Below are positions 41,701-53,294 of a stretch of 64,000 nt of DNA, one piece after another. Numbering within the stretch: position 1 is the stretch's first letter; each line of letters opens with the position of its first letter. The translations under genes were made by a program, and so were the position numbers. Under the pieces are notes generated by a model. The model was given only the letters and a program-made list of their open reading frames with translations, was not told the DNA's origin and did no database searches. The DNA is from Agapetus fuscipes (Eukaryota > Arthropoda > Insecta > Trichoptera > Glossosomatidae): the NCBI GenBank assembly GCA_951799405.1, contig OX637338.1, positions 7,068,001 to 7,132,000 on the forward strand. The letters are read 5' to 3'.

Positions 41701-41918
41701 TAACTTTCTCCCAGAATTCTTCTTTCACTACCCTGCATTCCGAGTCCACTGGGGCGTAGCACGCAATCAGTAGAACTTTCATCCGTCCAAATCTCATTCT
41801 CACTAACAATATTCTCGGGGAGACTCTTTCATACTTAGTAATACAACCTTTCGCTTTTTCATCAATGATAACACCTACACCCTGTCTCTTGTATCCATCT
41901 TTCACCCCACACCATACA
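38738..41918 (-). pseudogene. LINE-2: APE endonuclease and reverse transcriptase, split by a SINE
   Basis: Non-LTR retrotransposon, 5'-truncated. Minus-strand frame 41905-40037 carries the endonuclease (LLGDFNGWVG, TIIDYICVD, NTDHYLL), a linker, and RT motifs (NFRPISLLSIAGKVLCK, GRGCVDQIFTLRQIVEKH, YTAFVDLERAFDSVDR, VRQGCV). After a 4-base frameshift MSPWLFN is still readable, then SINE C interrupts (39696-40037). RT resumes in frame 39688-38777 with IIMDNCMKEAE, YADD at 39598-39587, YLGSKFESNGK, MYGSEAWTVNECELS, RWFGHLERMDDERLTKKVY and GGTGHP stop. The 3' end is short and closes with an (ACTGT)n tail on the plus strand (38740-38760). Non-functional. The clade is not assigned. Confidence 0.9.
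39696..40037 (+). repeat. SINE C, full length, inside LINE-2
   Basis: tRNA-like head GGTCGATAGCTCAGTTGGTA with GGGTTCGAATCCC, complete body, and T-rich tail 'gcgttttttttttttgcg'. GTTA occurs on both sides (39682-39688 region and 40036-40039), and a short ttatgattatg repeat lies at the left border. Confidence 0.88.
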
Positions 41919-41924
41919 AAAAAA

Positions 41925-41985
41925 AACCCTTTCGAGGAAAACGCGGCAAGAAGTTATACTAAATGCGTAGCTAGTAGCGTTGTAG
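41925..41985 (+). repeat. SINE C 3' fragment
   Basis: 'ccctttcgaggaaaacgcgg' to 'gcgtagctagtagcgt' abuts the 5' truncation point of LINE-2. Confidence 0.6.
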
Positions 41986-42697
41986 TAGCGTATTTGGAGA
42001 AGAATTAGTATGAAATTTTACAATTACGTAACGTGTAATATTTGTTAGAAAATTTTAGGACTAAATATTTCTTAGCGCACGTACCTACTTGAACATATCG
42101 TGGGTCAAAGGCAACTCAAACTTTGATGGTTTTAAATCAATAATCCAAATATTTGCCTTGGGCAAGGAAAACACAATGCTATAATTATTTATCTCACATA
42201 TGCTGTCATTATTATATGAAAAAAAAACAGAAGTCTGGGTGTCTCACTATTTAAGTATTTTCAAAGTAATTAGGTAAATTCTAATAAAATTAAGTGACTT
42301 CCCGGAACTCAATCATGTCGATGTTATTGAAGAGTGCATCATTTATTAATTTCTATACTCGTGGAATACAGGTCATGATTTTTATGGGAACAATTTAAAT
42401 TGCTATTATACCAAAAGGATGCACACCGAGTTGTCTAGTTATAGAATTGAGCTCACGATATGCTGAAGTGACGGATCCAGAGAGACGCAGGACAGTTGGA
42501 AGACCCAGATCACGATGACTGGATGAAGTGGTTGAAACTGTCGTGCGGTAGGAGGATGGGACTGGAGAAGGAAGGATTCGGACAGGCAGCGATGGCTGTG
42601 GTTGATCAAAGAGACTAAGACCTATCCAGGATTGTGGATAGTGATGATGATCTGGGGAAAAAAGTGTATTTTTTTTCAACGGTATTTTTTTTGGGTG
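41986..42697. other. No gene recognised
   Basis: 42440-42650 is GC-richer with a 94-residue minus frame of low-complexity, TE-like character. I could not assign it. The remainder is AT-rich. Confidence 0.3.
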
Positions 42698-42708
42698 TAT
42701 ACGAATTT

Positions 42709-44150
42709 CTGCTGAGTTACTGAAATGTGGCGGAGAAGCCTTAGAAAATGCTCTGTGGGGTCTTTATCAGGATGTTTGGAAACATGAGGTACTGCCAGAT
42801 AGCTGGAAAGTTGCACTATTGTGTCCAATACATAAAAAAGGAGACAAAATGCTATGCTCTAATTATAGAGGTATCTCACTTCTCCCAGCGGCATACAAAA
42901 TATTGTCTAATATTCTGCTAAGAAGAATTATGCCATATGCTGAATGTGCTCTTGGAGAGTACCAAGCAGGTTTCAGAAGGAATCGGAGCACAACGGACCA
43001 GATCTTTTCTTTGAGGCAAATATTAGAGAAGAAGTGGGAATATGCTCAAGATACTCATTGCCTTTTTGTCGACTTCAAGACTGCTTATGACTCAGTGCAT
43101 CGTTTGGGGCTGTGGAGCGTTTTACGAGACTATGGAATTCCTGGAAAACTCATAAAACTGGTTCAGATATCCATAGAAAATTCAAGAGCTCAAATACTGC
43201 TGCAGGGACAGGTCTCGGATCCCTTTGAGATCAGTTCAGGCCTAAAGCAGGGTGACGCCCTTTCTCCATTGCTCTTCAACCTAGCCTTAGAAAAGGTTGT
43301 GAGAGAAACCAAACCTGTGTATGGTGGAATCACCATAGGAAGTACCATTAGGCTGCTGGGATATGCGGATGATGTGGTGCTTCTGGGAGAGAACGCTGCA
43401 CAGCTCCGGGCGCTCTTCTTACCAATGGAGAGAATGGCAAGGAGGATAGGATTGAGAATTAATGAGGGGAAAACTGAATACTTGCCTGTGGCGCGGCGGG
43501 ATATTCAAGAAGATTTGAATGTAGATAATTACAAGTTTAAGAACTGCAATTCATTCAAATACTTGGGTACCCTTATAAATGACAAAAATATCCTATCCTC
43601 AGAATTACATGCCCGAATTCACTCCGGCAATAATGCTTTTTTTGGCCTTAGAGGGCTATTGTGCTCAAAATGGCTATCCCGCTCCACAAAATTCAAGATT
43701 TACACTTCCATTGTTCGGCCAGTTGTGTTGTACGGATGCGAAGCCTGGAGTCTGACTCAAAAACAAGAAAAATCTCTCCAGGTCTTTGAGAACAAAATGC
43801 TTCGTCGCATTCTCGGACCTGTATTTGAAGATGACAGGTGGCGTATCCGGACCAACGCGGAGCTGATGTCCGTGTTTCAAGATGCTAACATAGTGTCGGT
43901 AATGAAATCAAGAAGACTCCAGTGGGCCGGACATGTAGCACGTGCAGAGGACTCCAGGATCATTAGAACAGTCTTGGATGGTGCCCCTTCAGGTGTTAGA
44001 CCACTCGGACGTCCCAGGATGCGGTGGGCAGACAACATTGAAGCCGATGCCGAAATTCTGGGAGTGAGGGGACCATGGAGGGAAGCTGCACAAGACAGAG
44101 AGTCCTGGAGGATTGTGGTGCGGGAGGCCCTGAGCCTTCAAGGCTTATGA
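42709..44150 (+). pseudogene. LINE-3 reverse transcriptase, 5'-truncated insertion
   Basis: Open frame from SAELLKCGGEALENALWGLY through CPIHKKGDKMLCSNYRGISL, AGFRRNRSTTDQIFSLRQIL, HCLFVDFKTAYDSVHR, GLKQGDALSPLLFNLALEKV, YADD, FKYLGTLINDKN, LYGCEAWSLTQKQE and WAGHVARAEDSRI to a stop after LSLQGL (end 44150). The endonuclease and N-terminal RT fingers are missing, yet the remaining frame has no stops, so the insertion is young. It has a (TAAG)n 3' tail (44163-44190). An 11-bp duplication TATACGAATTT flanks the insertion (42698-42708 and 44191-44201). Confidence 0.9.
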
Positions 44151-44201
44151 GCCGAAGAAAGTAAAGTAAGTAAGTAAGTAAGTAAGTAAGTATACGAATT
44201 T

Positions 44202-44689
44202 AATTGCTTTAATATTGAAAGATAATTGATTATGTAACATGGAGTGAAGACAGGATCGTGGCCTGTTGAGCAAATTAATTAAAGTTGTGTGTTGGACTGG
44301 GAGATGTTTTCAAGAGAAAATAAATGCAACGTCTTTCACACAATTATTTTTATACGTAACAAATTGTGTTGGGAAAAATAATAATTAAAAAAACAGGTTG
44401 ATGTGAAGATAATTAATAATACAACCAATATTGTTTTGAAATTCTCAACAAACATCTCTTGATTTGTTGAATAATTTCATTTATAGCAAAAAAAAACGAC
44501 TGCGCCTTTTTTATTGGAATAAAATCAATTAGTGGCGTAAAATTTGCGAGAAGCATTTTTGCGCTTCCTAGAAAAGGAGATAAAATCTTTGCGAAACTGA
44601 TGTATTGTTGTGGATTATTTAATGTTGTATTCGAACAGCTTCTATCGCCAAATTCCTCGTCGAGAAGTATGTTTAACTGAGACTCTCAA
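44202..44689. other. No gene seen
   Basis: AT-rich flank of LINE-3. No repeat family recognised. Confidence 0.3.
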
Positions 44690-44815
44690 AATCCCAACCG
44701 TTGCGTTTACCAAATATGTATACAAACTGAAACAGCGTCTCTAATGAGAGTTTTGATTGACATATTTTTTTTGTAAACGTTATGGTTGAGTTTGAATGAG
44801 AAGTTTTATACTTGT
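44690..44815. repeat. Foldback family E
   Basis: 'caaccgttgcgtttacc', 'atgtatacaaactgaaacag' and 'gtaaacgttatggttgagtt'. The hAT-1 element has inserted at its right end. Confidence 0.65.
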
Positions 44816-45577
44816 GGTCAGGCCCGGATTAAGGGCGGTTCAAGCAGTGCGACCGAATCGGGGCCCGCACACCCAGGGTCCCGAAAAGCTTAAAAACACT
44901 GGTATATTTTTTTTCAGTGCCCAGATCTTCGCGGGCATTTATGAACAAGAGACTTCCGATTACAATCTTATTAGAAATTATTTTACGTGCATTAAATATA
45001 TCTTTGGGGCTCAAGTGTTATCAGGCATTCGTGACCAAAGGGACCCACCCCCAAAGAAAAACAAATTGGTACGTTTTTGCTAGGTTCTCTTTTAATTAAA
45101 CTGCATTTATTTTATACGATTCAGTTCACAAATATACAGCACTTGAATTCCAGCTCTGGCTTGAACTTCACGGCTCAATGTTTTATCGACACCTGGCTGC
45201 TGTCCTATTCCAGTCCTCTTATATAGGTGCAACAGAGATCTTTCTTGCATATTCCAGATCATTCTTCGATCTCTAGCTCACACCAGAACGTCATCCTACG
45301 CACTACCACTTTCATGGACTACTCCACACTATCGTACAAGTATAGGTGAGCGTAGGTACTTTTATTTCGTAGTTCATACCACTGTCATCATTATAATAGT
45401 GCCAGACTGTACTATGGATACATGTACAGTCGCACGGAGGTACTCTCAAGTTATTAGCAAAATATTGTACAGGGGGGGGGGGGGGTAATTTTCTGGGAAG
45501 AAGGGGGTATATAGGGGGCCATGAGCTTTTTCCCGCACCAGGGCCCCCAGAGGGGTTAATCCGGGCCTGCTTGTGGT
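44811..45577. mobile_element. hAT-1 non-autonomous element with 8-bp duplication
   Basis: TIR CAGGCCCGGATTAA at 44819 and complement ending at 45569 are flanked by CTTGTGGT (44811-44818 and 45570-45577). The 751-bp element lacks a transposase frame. It contains a G13 run near 45473-45485 and the related end seen at 18683-19240. Confidence 0.9.
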
Positions 45578-45579
45578 AT

Positions 45580-46069
45580 AGGTGTACTGGTCTTCGCAAT
45601 GAAGTCATGTTCCCACGCCAGGCCGGGCGGCGACATCAAACATGGAGTAAAGAGTTGGATCAGGTGGTCTGCGGTCCATCTGCCGTCGTCCCAGCTGAAC
45701 TATGACTCTTGGTCTCTGTCCCAATCAAGCAGCATGAATGGCGATTTATCATAAATAAACATGGAGTGGTCTACCTAATATACATAGCGCCTCGCTGTTC
45801 GACTATCGACCAGTGTCATCGCAATGGATTTATGGCTGGCGGGAAACCAAATCGAAAATACTCGGTACCGACTCTTTCTTTCTGACTTTGTAGATTTATT
45901 GAAAAAGTATTCAGTGTGACTGATTTTCCTCTAGCGTGGATTACAAGTAAAAAAGCTTACATTAATCAAAATTAAACGTAACGTTTAATATATTTTTTGC
46001 ATTAGTTTGACTATAAATCTATCTAGGGAGATACTTAATTTATGCAGATCATAAAGTATTTTTTTGAAG
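45580..46069. other. No gene seen
   Basis: A GC-richer patch is at 45605-45690, otherwise AT-rich. No homology recognised. Confidence 0.3.
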
Positions 46070-46285
46070 TATGAGGCCGACTCCCCCATACTGTACAAAC
46101 TTGGTTCATTTTTGCCAAAATCACCCCTGTTTCAGGGAAGGTTGGTAAAAATTGCAAGGTTTACCTATGTTCATTTGAGGATTGGATTTTAAAATGTAAG
46201 TGTAGCACATGCAGCATTTTACTTGTTTGTTTGTGGACATGCATGCAATATGAATTTTAAATTATAAAACATCTTTACAACTTAG
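46070..46285 (+). repeat. Family A repeat, diverged
   Basis: 'gtatgaggccgactccccca', 'cacccctgtttcagggaagg' and terminal 'acaacttagattatgatt'. Confidence 0.75.
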
Positions 46286-46289
46286 ATTA

Positions 46290-47084
46290 TGATTGAAAAA
46301 TTACAGATGTAGGTTGAAGAATATTTTCCTCATAAAACGGGGGAAAAATCAATATGTAAATTAATGTTTTTGCAATCAATTATTAAGTTCTGCGAAATCT
46401 TGACAAAAGTGCACCTTTATCTTTTTCTGCAATAAAAAAATATGTAAGAAAATCATTCATTCCTACAAAGTAATGAAATTATTATAATTTAAAAAGCTAT
46501 AAAAATCAGCGGCGGTCAACATCAAACGACAGACTTGAAAAACATTTAAAACGTCGTTTAGTTTCGTTTGCAATAACATTTCATGGCACTCAGAAATTAA
46601 TAAAGGAAAGAAATAAAATCGTACATAATTTTGAGAATTAGTGTTTTTTTTTTGCTGTTTTACCAATCACATTATTTTTCAATTCAATTCTTAAAATATT
46701 AAAATCATTAAATAAAATATGCACGATTTCTGCATAAATTTGAAAAATAAAAAGAGTAGAAATGATTTTGATACTGAATTTATTATAATGTAAAAGTTGT
46801 TTCAGGGAAAGGCGGTTAAAGAGAAAACAATGATGGCTGTGAATTTAGATTCATATTTTCATGCCGATGATCTTGCTTTGCATACAAATAAATGTCAAGT
46901 CTACGTGTAATAACTATCAACATGTTATTCTATGCTAAATAGGCTACATACAAGTGGTCAATGGAAACACCATTAACAGACACATTGCTAACAATAAGAA
47001 AATGTACTTTAATTCATTTGAAAAAAATCCCGCAAAGTCTAAAAATTTAAGAAAGAAAAGACGTTTTAAGAACCAAACACGGCT
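46290..47084. other. No gene seen
   Basis: AT-rich DNA; nothing recognised. Confidence 0.3.
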
Positions 47085-47340
47085 ACGCTACATTACTAAG
47101 ATACACATAAAGCGCAACTTCTTACCGCAATTTAGCAAGTGGAACCAATTTATTTTACAGGTTTTTGCAACTTAGATTTAGATTTAAGGGGGCCCGCTTT
47201 ATGCCAACCACTTCAGTTGAAGTGAAGGTTTTGTACTCATTTATTGTGAAGGCTGAGTAAACTTACCGGTATTTTTATTTTTGGTTTGAAATAAACACCG
47301 AAACGGGGATTCGAACTCGAGCTTTCGGCATGGAATAAAG
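47085..47340 (-). repeat. SINE C split by a family A splinter
   Basis: SINE C tail (47085-47155) and body plus head (47195-47340, 'aaccacttcagttgaagtga', 'ggattcgaactcgagctttc') are separated by about 27 bp of the family A 3' end (tttttgcaacttagatttag). Confidence 0.65.
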
Positions 47341-47519
47341 ATCGGACTTTGGCAATCTAAGATTTTATCGAAAATCAGATAAATGTATGGAAATGATGAT
47401 AAAATGATCTCCCGTGTTTTCATATATTTTCTCGCTTTCGAAAACATTCTAGATTGTCACCTTTGGTTCATTACAATTCATTTGCTGATGCTTAGAGATA
47501 ATAATAATAATATAATACT

Positions 47520-47790
47520 AGGACGATTTATTTGGTGAGCGCTGTTTTTGTGTGACACACACCTTAAGAGCCCTCTGCGAGCCTGGTCGTCACTATGGAA
47601 AGCGCAAATTCTCAAGCAAGACCCAGTTGCTGTAACGCCGGATGAACCTTTGGTGACCAGTCTTTGGTAAAGGTATATGAATTTTTCAACCCAGCGAAGA
47701 GCATATTTGAAAATGTTAATGATATATTTTGTGCTCCACCTTCCAATTACGAATCCAAAGCGTTACCACCTGACAACGGACCGATCATCT
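47520..47790 (-). repeat. SINE B
   Basis: Nearly complete minus copy from 'aggacgatttatttggtgag' to the tRNA-like head 'ccaaagcgttaccacctgac'. Confidence 0.75.
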
Positions 47791-47824
47791 TATACCTATA
47801 ACTTTTTTTTTTTTTAAATTGTTT

Positions 47825-48068
47825 AAATATATTTGGTGTAAGTTATTCAAATAAACAACACTTTTAACTTTTGAACACTGTTTTTAATTTCACAAATATA
47901 ATATATTAAAAAAAAAAAAAAAATTATACTACTAACGTTTTCGACTATTCAGTCATCATCAGGTAGGAAAATATTAAAGTTAAAAGTGTTGTTTATTTGA
48001 ATAAGAAACTAAAACATGAATTTTCACAGTGTTAATACACAAACCATAAAAAAATATATTTGGTGTAA
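47825..48068 (-). mobile_element. Short hammerhead-bearing element with 17-bp duplication
   Basis: AAATATATTTGGTGTAA at 47825-47841 and 48052-48068 brackets a 210-bp insert. Inside are inverted arms (attcaaataaacaacacttt, 47845-47872, against 47975-48002) and, on the minus strand, a hammerhead-like core 47963-47937: CTGATGA, stem GACT/AGTC with loop GAAT, GAAAAC. Similar cores occur in terminal repeats of Penelope-like elements. Confidence 0.6.
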
Positions 48069-48409
48069 CTTTCAAACTGTAACAATTTCGTTGCATTAAC
48101 AAAAAATGTGTTTATTTTGTAAATGTAATCTTGATGTTTAATAGTTTCCCATGAAAATGAGAAGGTATTCATTTAGAGCTGATGGGAACCCAGAACACGT
48201 GCGCACTGATTGATGCTAATGCGCCTTAAAACGCTCTGCAGGCTTTGCTTTACACGAGACGCCGTGTCGGGAGGGAAACATCTCATTTTTGTGTATGTAT
48301 ATCACGATTATTATATTTTACATATTTACAGCTACGAAATTCCTTATAAAGGAACATCTAAACAAGAAAAAGTAACTCAAGGATATATAATTGCGTAAAT
48401 TCCCCTCAA

Positions 48410-48715
48410 CCGACCGTTCCACAGTCTAGAGGTAACGCTTTTGACTCTTAAATGGAAGGTTATGGGTTCAAATCCCGGCGGAGCACATTTAATATTTATA
48501 TTATCAAATATGCTCTTCGCTGGGTTGAAAAATTCGTAGACCTTTACCAAAGACCGGTCACCAAAGGTCCATCCTGTCTTAGAGCAACTGAATCTTGCTT
48601 GAGAATTGGCGCTTTCTATAGCGACGATCAAGCTCGCCGAGGGCTCTTGACGTGTGATTCACACAAAAACAGTGCTGACCAAATATTATTCATCCTAATA
48701 TTATTAATCATTGAT
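48410..48715 (+). repeat. SINE B, full length
   Basis: Good copy: head 'gaccgttccacagtctagag' and 'gggttcaaatcccggcggag', complete body, tail 'catcctaatattattaatc'. Confidence 0.85.
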
Positions 48716-48734
48716 TAATAATAATCATTAATTA

Positions 48735-49165
48735 TTAAGGTTATGACTCTGGATGAAATTAAAGAAGTATGCAAGGACCGCAAAAAAATGGCGGCTGATC
48801 TGTAATGTAGGCGGCTACGACAAAGACTCAATTCTCATTTTTATAGAAAATTTGTAGATTTTTTAGTGTTTGTTTTTTTAAACCTGGATGTAATTACTTG
48901 CTTGTATTCCTTGACTGATAGGTTGGTATGAGGCTGACAACCCATACTGTAAAATATGGTTCACGTTGCCAATGTCACCCCTGTTTCAGGAAAAGTCGGC
49001 AAGAGTTACATTTGTTCATGGGCTTATGTTCATTTGAAATTTAGTTTTTATATTGTAGGTCCATATGCAGCATTGTTAGCGCGAACTTATACGTGTCTGC
49101 TTGTGGGAATGCATTTAATATGAATCTCAAATGATATATATATTTTGCAACTTAGATTTACATAT
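48735..49165 (+). pseudogene. LINE-1 3' end with family A tail
   Basis: Plus-strand coding remnant MTLDEIKEVCKDR...WRLICNVGG-like (48740-48815), 3' UTR, then family A from 48903 to its tail 'ttgcaacttagatttaca'. Same arrangement as the three minus-strand LINE-1 copies. Confidence 0.75.
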
Positions 49166-49169
49166 GTTA

Positions 49170-50414
49170 TTATACATTTTCCGCGATCGAGCGCAATTTA
49201 CGCAATGGTAATCTATCTGTGGAAATAACTTCTACATTTGTTTGAAAGCCCTTTGTACAGATTTAATGCAATGTAACTGACAGTAATTTTAATTAAACTT
49301 TGTAATGCCGATCGCTATTGGTATTTTATAAGATTTTAATATGTAATATTAATGTGCGATTGAAAAAAACACGGAGCAACATAGTGGGCAAACTGAGAAA
49401 AAGAGGAAAACTGAGAAGGTCAGAAATATTTCTCAGGTCACAAATATTTTGTACAAAAATCAATGGAGTAACTTTTTCATGAAGCTCACATCTCCACCAT
49501 ACATTTTGGTGAAATTATTTATTTCATAATATTTAATACCACAAGATACAAACCTTTGGATAGAATTTGGAGTACTGATGACATCAAAATATTGTGGAAT
49601 ACTTAAATCAGTATGTATATAGGACAGGCAAAACAAATCTGGTTGAAACTTTTCATTGTTTGGCTAGTTAGGGGCTTGGGAAATATATTCACAAAATATG
49701 CAAGTTGAAAAGTATTTTTTTCGCTAGTCATGGCCACCCTGCTCAATGTGAACAAAATATCAGAATATAATAAAAAGGTTATCCGCGATAACGATGCTTT
49801 AGCGGGCATTACCTACAAATTATTATGCAGCCTGAAAACTTAACCTCGGAGGTTTTCTTTTCGGAGAGATCGCGGGCCCGATGCCATATTCCGTCAGTGA
49901 GTTCGATCCCGACTCATCACACATACTTATCCAGACTACTTCATTCTCTTCTTCAGGTCCTTTTTAGTCCATTCCTGGATATACACCTCCTACAATATTC
50001 TACATGTTTTTTTATCAGCTGCTGTGTTCAGTCATCCCTGACCCACAGTTCCCTTGATGTCATTCAGCCACCTCACTAGGGGTCTGCTTATTCCCCGTTT
50101 GGATATCCTAGGTTACCATTGTACGATCTTTTTCGGCCACCTGTCATGGTTCTGTTTCTCTTTAAGCAGACCATACGTTGTACGACATCGGTGACAGAAG
50201 TGCTTCTGTGGATCTCTTGATTAGGAAGCCTGTTCCTGAGGCTGATTCCTAGCGTCTTATTTTAAATGATTCTTCGGCATATCCTTACTCTGTTGACCTA
50301 TACTCACATAATGATATCCGTTGGGTACTCGCTAGAAAACGTCATATTGTATTCTCTCTTTGACAGCACTGCTTTGCAAATAGGAACTAGTTGTGAATAC
50401 TTGGTCTGAATTGG
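49170..50414. other. No gene recognised
   Basis: AT-rich to 49840; then 49850-50320 has more even composition and includes a tRNA-like 'gttcgatcccgac' (49902-49914). No frame with recognisable homology. Confidence 0.3.
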
Positions 50415-50670
50415 TTTGATAGCTCAATTGGAACAGCGCATCTGTGTAAGGTTCAAGCTCTACGAAATGTGTCAGAAATGATATCCCTTTTCGGTGTTCT
50501 TTTCTAACCAAAATCATAATACCAGCAAAGTTTGCTTTGAACAAGAACGTGATTCCCCGAAAAAACAGGAAAATTTCCAATTCAATTTAATCATTTGCTG
50601 TAAGGTTGGTCTTCTTACAAATGAATACTAATATTTTATTCGCAATGTGCAACCTTTTCGGGGACAATCT
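50415..50670 (+). repeat. SINE C, old copy
   Basis: Diverged head 'tttgatagctcaattggaac', body 'gtcagaaatgatatcccttt' and 'ataccagcaaagtttgct'. Confidence 0.6.
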
Positions 50671-50819
50671 AAGTAGCATATTATGCTAAGATTACGTGAG
50701 TTTGCTTTCTTTCTCTTAAAATAATGAATCGTGTACGTAAAAAGAAGGTTTAGGGATTGAGATTGTAGGGGAATCAAAATGAGGTTACATTGTGATTTGT
50801 GACAGGTTTGGAGCTTATA

Positions 50820-51115
50820 TGTGCATCTTGGTTGCGTTGTACAAGTATGTGTGAGGGGTTGGGATCGGACCGACTGTGAGGATACGCGGCTCAATGGGCC
50901 GATGGACCACGTCTTCCATATTAACACATGGAGAGTGTATGATGGGAAAGTCTCTCAGATTTCACCTGACCGGGGCGGCGGTGATTGCCGGCCCCGCCCT
51001 CGGACCGTGCTAATGGTGCGATCGGATTTGCATTTGTAATTTGGCGGTCGTCTTCCGGAGCGGCCTGTTTGAGGCGCGGGCAGAGGGCTCGCAGACAGGG
51101 CCGCAAAAGTGCATC
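50820..51115. other. GC-rich island, unassigned
   Basis: Sharp rise in GC in AT-rich surroundings, with a 72-residue plus-strand frame (GWDRTDCEDTRLNGPMDHVF part) and several CpGs. It could be a promoter or first exon of an unrecognised gene, or an old GC-rich transposon. Confidence 0.25.
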
Positions 51116-52364
51116 TTAAAAATTATCTAGATACCAGGGGTGAGCACTCCATGGAGGTCATAGTAGGTAACAAACAAAAAATGAAAGAATGTTACAATCT
51201 GAATTGCATATTTAATATTTTTAATGATGAATGCTATTCATTCAATTTTCCTTAAGTTTTCATCAAGTTTTTGTAGTGAAATAAGAATATCTTTCTAGCA
51301 TGTTTTATGTTTTTTCTCTCTACGTACAATGTAGTATGTACTTAGGTATATATGCATGATATAAAAACTCAAAAGATACCAATTGAAGATTTTGATGTCT
51401 TGATATTTTGAGGATCTCAAATCTACAGTTTTTTTTATAAAGATGCAAAAAATTCAGTAGATACGTGAGTAAATATATCATTTTCAATGTACAATAATAA
51501 GAAAACACCTAAGTGCTTACCGCCAATTTCTTATATTTTTGACGTCGACTGCAAAGAAGTGAATAAGAGTCGTTCTACGAGTTGCCATTGTTGAAAATAT
51601 TATTTGTGAACTTAGGTAAAAATTATTGACCAGAGCTGAAAGTTAACTGTTTGTTATTCTATAAACTTTTTGAAAAATTAACATGGAAGATACTTTCTGC
51701 TCTGGCTAAATGTGTTTGGCCGGACTTGCAACGTGAGCGAAATTTTGAAGAGTTTTGGCCTCCCGCACTCTTTCCCACAATGTTTAATATTTAATTCGAT
51801 CAGTTTGAGCCGCGGAGGGCTCAGATTTTTCTTTTTAAATTCATTTTGTATTACAGACAATTTTGAGATAACCTGAATAGAATGAGAAGGGTCCACCGGT
51901 CTTAAATCAGCTATACAACAAAAATATACATTATTTATATTTAGACGATTTTTTTTTGGATACATGAAAACAAAATGAGATAAACAAGTGAAAGGGAAAA
52001 GCTATTCACTATTAATCTATTTTTGTAAAGGTATATTCGTATTTTCAGGCAAAATAAATTCTCGTAGAGTGAGGTTGGAACATTTTTTTTGTAATTTGGA
52101 ATTTTTTTCTCGGTGAGCACAGACCAGTCTTGGATGGGACTGCCTTCCTTAGAAACCAATTAAAATAAATATGAGTATGCCTTTTTCCTAGCAACCTGGC
52201 CGAGTGATGACACAATATTGCGGATCTCATTTGTCTAAAAATCGCGAGTCGAGGTAAGCGACAGATTAATAATTATAATAGGCAAGTAATCATTATTTTT
52301 GACAATAAATTGAGTTTCAAATATTTTTGGATATAAACTCGTATGCAAATTTTAAATCATTTTC
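51116..52364. other. No gene seen
   Basis: AT-rich DNA; small frames only. Confidence 0.3.
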
Positions 52365-52735
52365 AAGGTGATGAACGAGTGTGGTATAAAAGAGAATATG
52401 AGAATGAAAGTACAAAAAAGTACGATGAGATGGTTCGGACATCTCGAAAGAATGGATGATGAACGACTAACGAAGAAAGTGTACAAAGGAAATGTCAGAG
52501 GAAAGCGCGGAAGGGGAAGGCCGAGGAAAGAATGGTTAGACCAAATAGGTGAGATTGCGAAAGAATGGAACCTGCAGAGTGAAAATAAGAGAAGAGTATG
52601 TATGAAAAAGGTGATGAATATTGAGGAAATGAAAGTGGTTTGTAAGGACAGAAAAAAGTGGAGGCGCATCTGCGGAGGTACCGGCCACCCCTAGTGGAAC
52701 GGCGGCAGGATACAGTAACAGTAACAGTTCAATTT
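52365..52735 (+). pseudogene. LINE-2 3' copy, frame open
   Basis: Encodes NECGIKENMRMKVQKSTMRW ... KDRKKWRRICGGTGHP and stop, nearly identical to the C-terminus at 38777-39120, then 'aacggcggcaggata' and an (ACAGT)n-type tail. 5'-truncated at 52368. Its similarity suggests recent LINE-2 activity. Confidence 0.85.
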
Positions 52736-52924
52736 GAATATTTACATGGTTAGGTTATAAATGTGATACGACATTAAATCTTATTATGTGTGATTTATAT
52801 TCCCGAGTACGTATTATCGGTGTTAGCATTTCTTTCCATAAGTCAAAACGTTAAAAGTGTAACACACGTCTTACAAGAAACTGGATTAGGCACAGTATCG
52901 GAGTATCAAGCATTGCGTTAATAC

Positions 52925-53050
52925 TCAGCAATATCGTAAACAGTAAAATATCTATGGAAAGTTAAACACTCACTAGATGCGCTGTTGTATTTTTTATACA
53001 TTGTTGTATTTTCGCGATGGTAGAGTATTTAGGGAATGCTTTATACTCGG
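52925..53050. repeat. Foldback family E, diverged
   Basis: 'tatctatggaaagttaaaca', 'actagatgcgctgttgtatt', 'gggaatgctttatactcg'. Confidence 0.45.
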
Positions 53051-53294
53051 GGTATAGAGCAGAGCAGATTAAATTATTATGAATGGCTCACGTACAATCC
53101 GCACAATAATAATAATTCATTTGTAGAATGTACAGAAACACAATGATATATCGCCCATCGACCATAAACCGGATGCGACAAAAGAAATACATGAATCTAT
53201 TTCATTTAGAAATTATACAAATTCGAATAATATTTAGATTCCGTCGAAATGTTCATATCGTTTACAATAAGTAGCTACACAGGCTGTTGTATAA

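Noticed and set aside
39029..41759. Many plus-strand Ser/His-rich frames
   Set aside because: Antisense of the LINE-2 endonuclease/RT frame.
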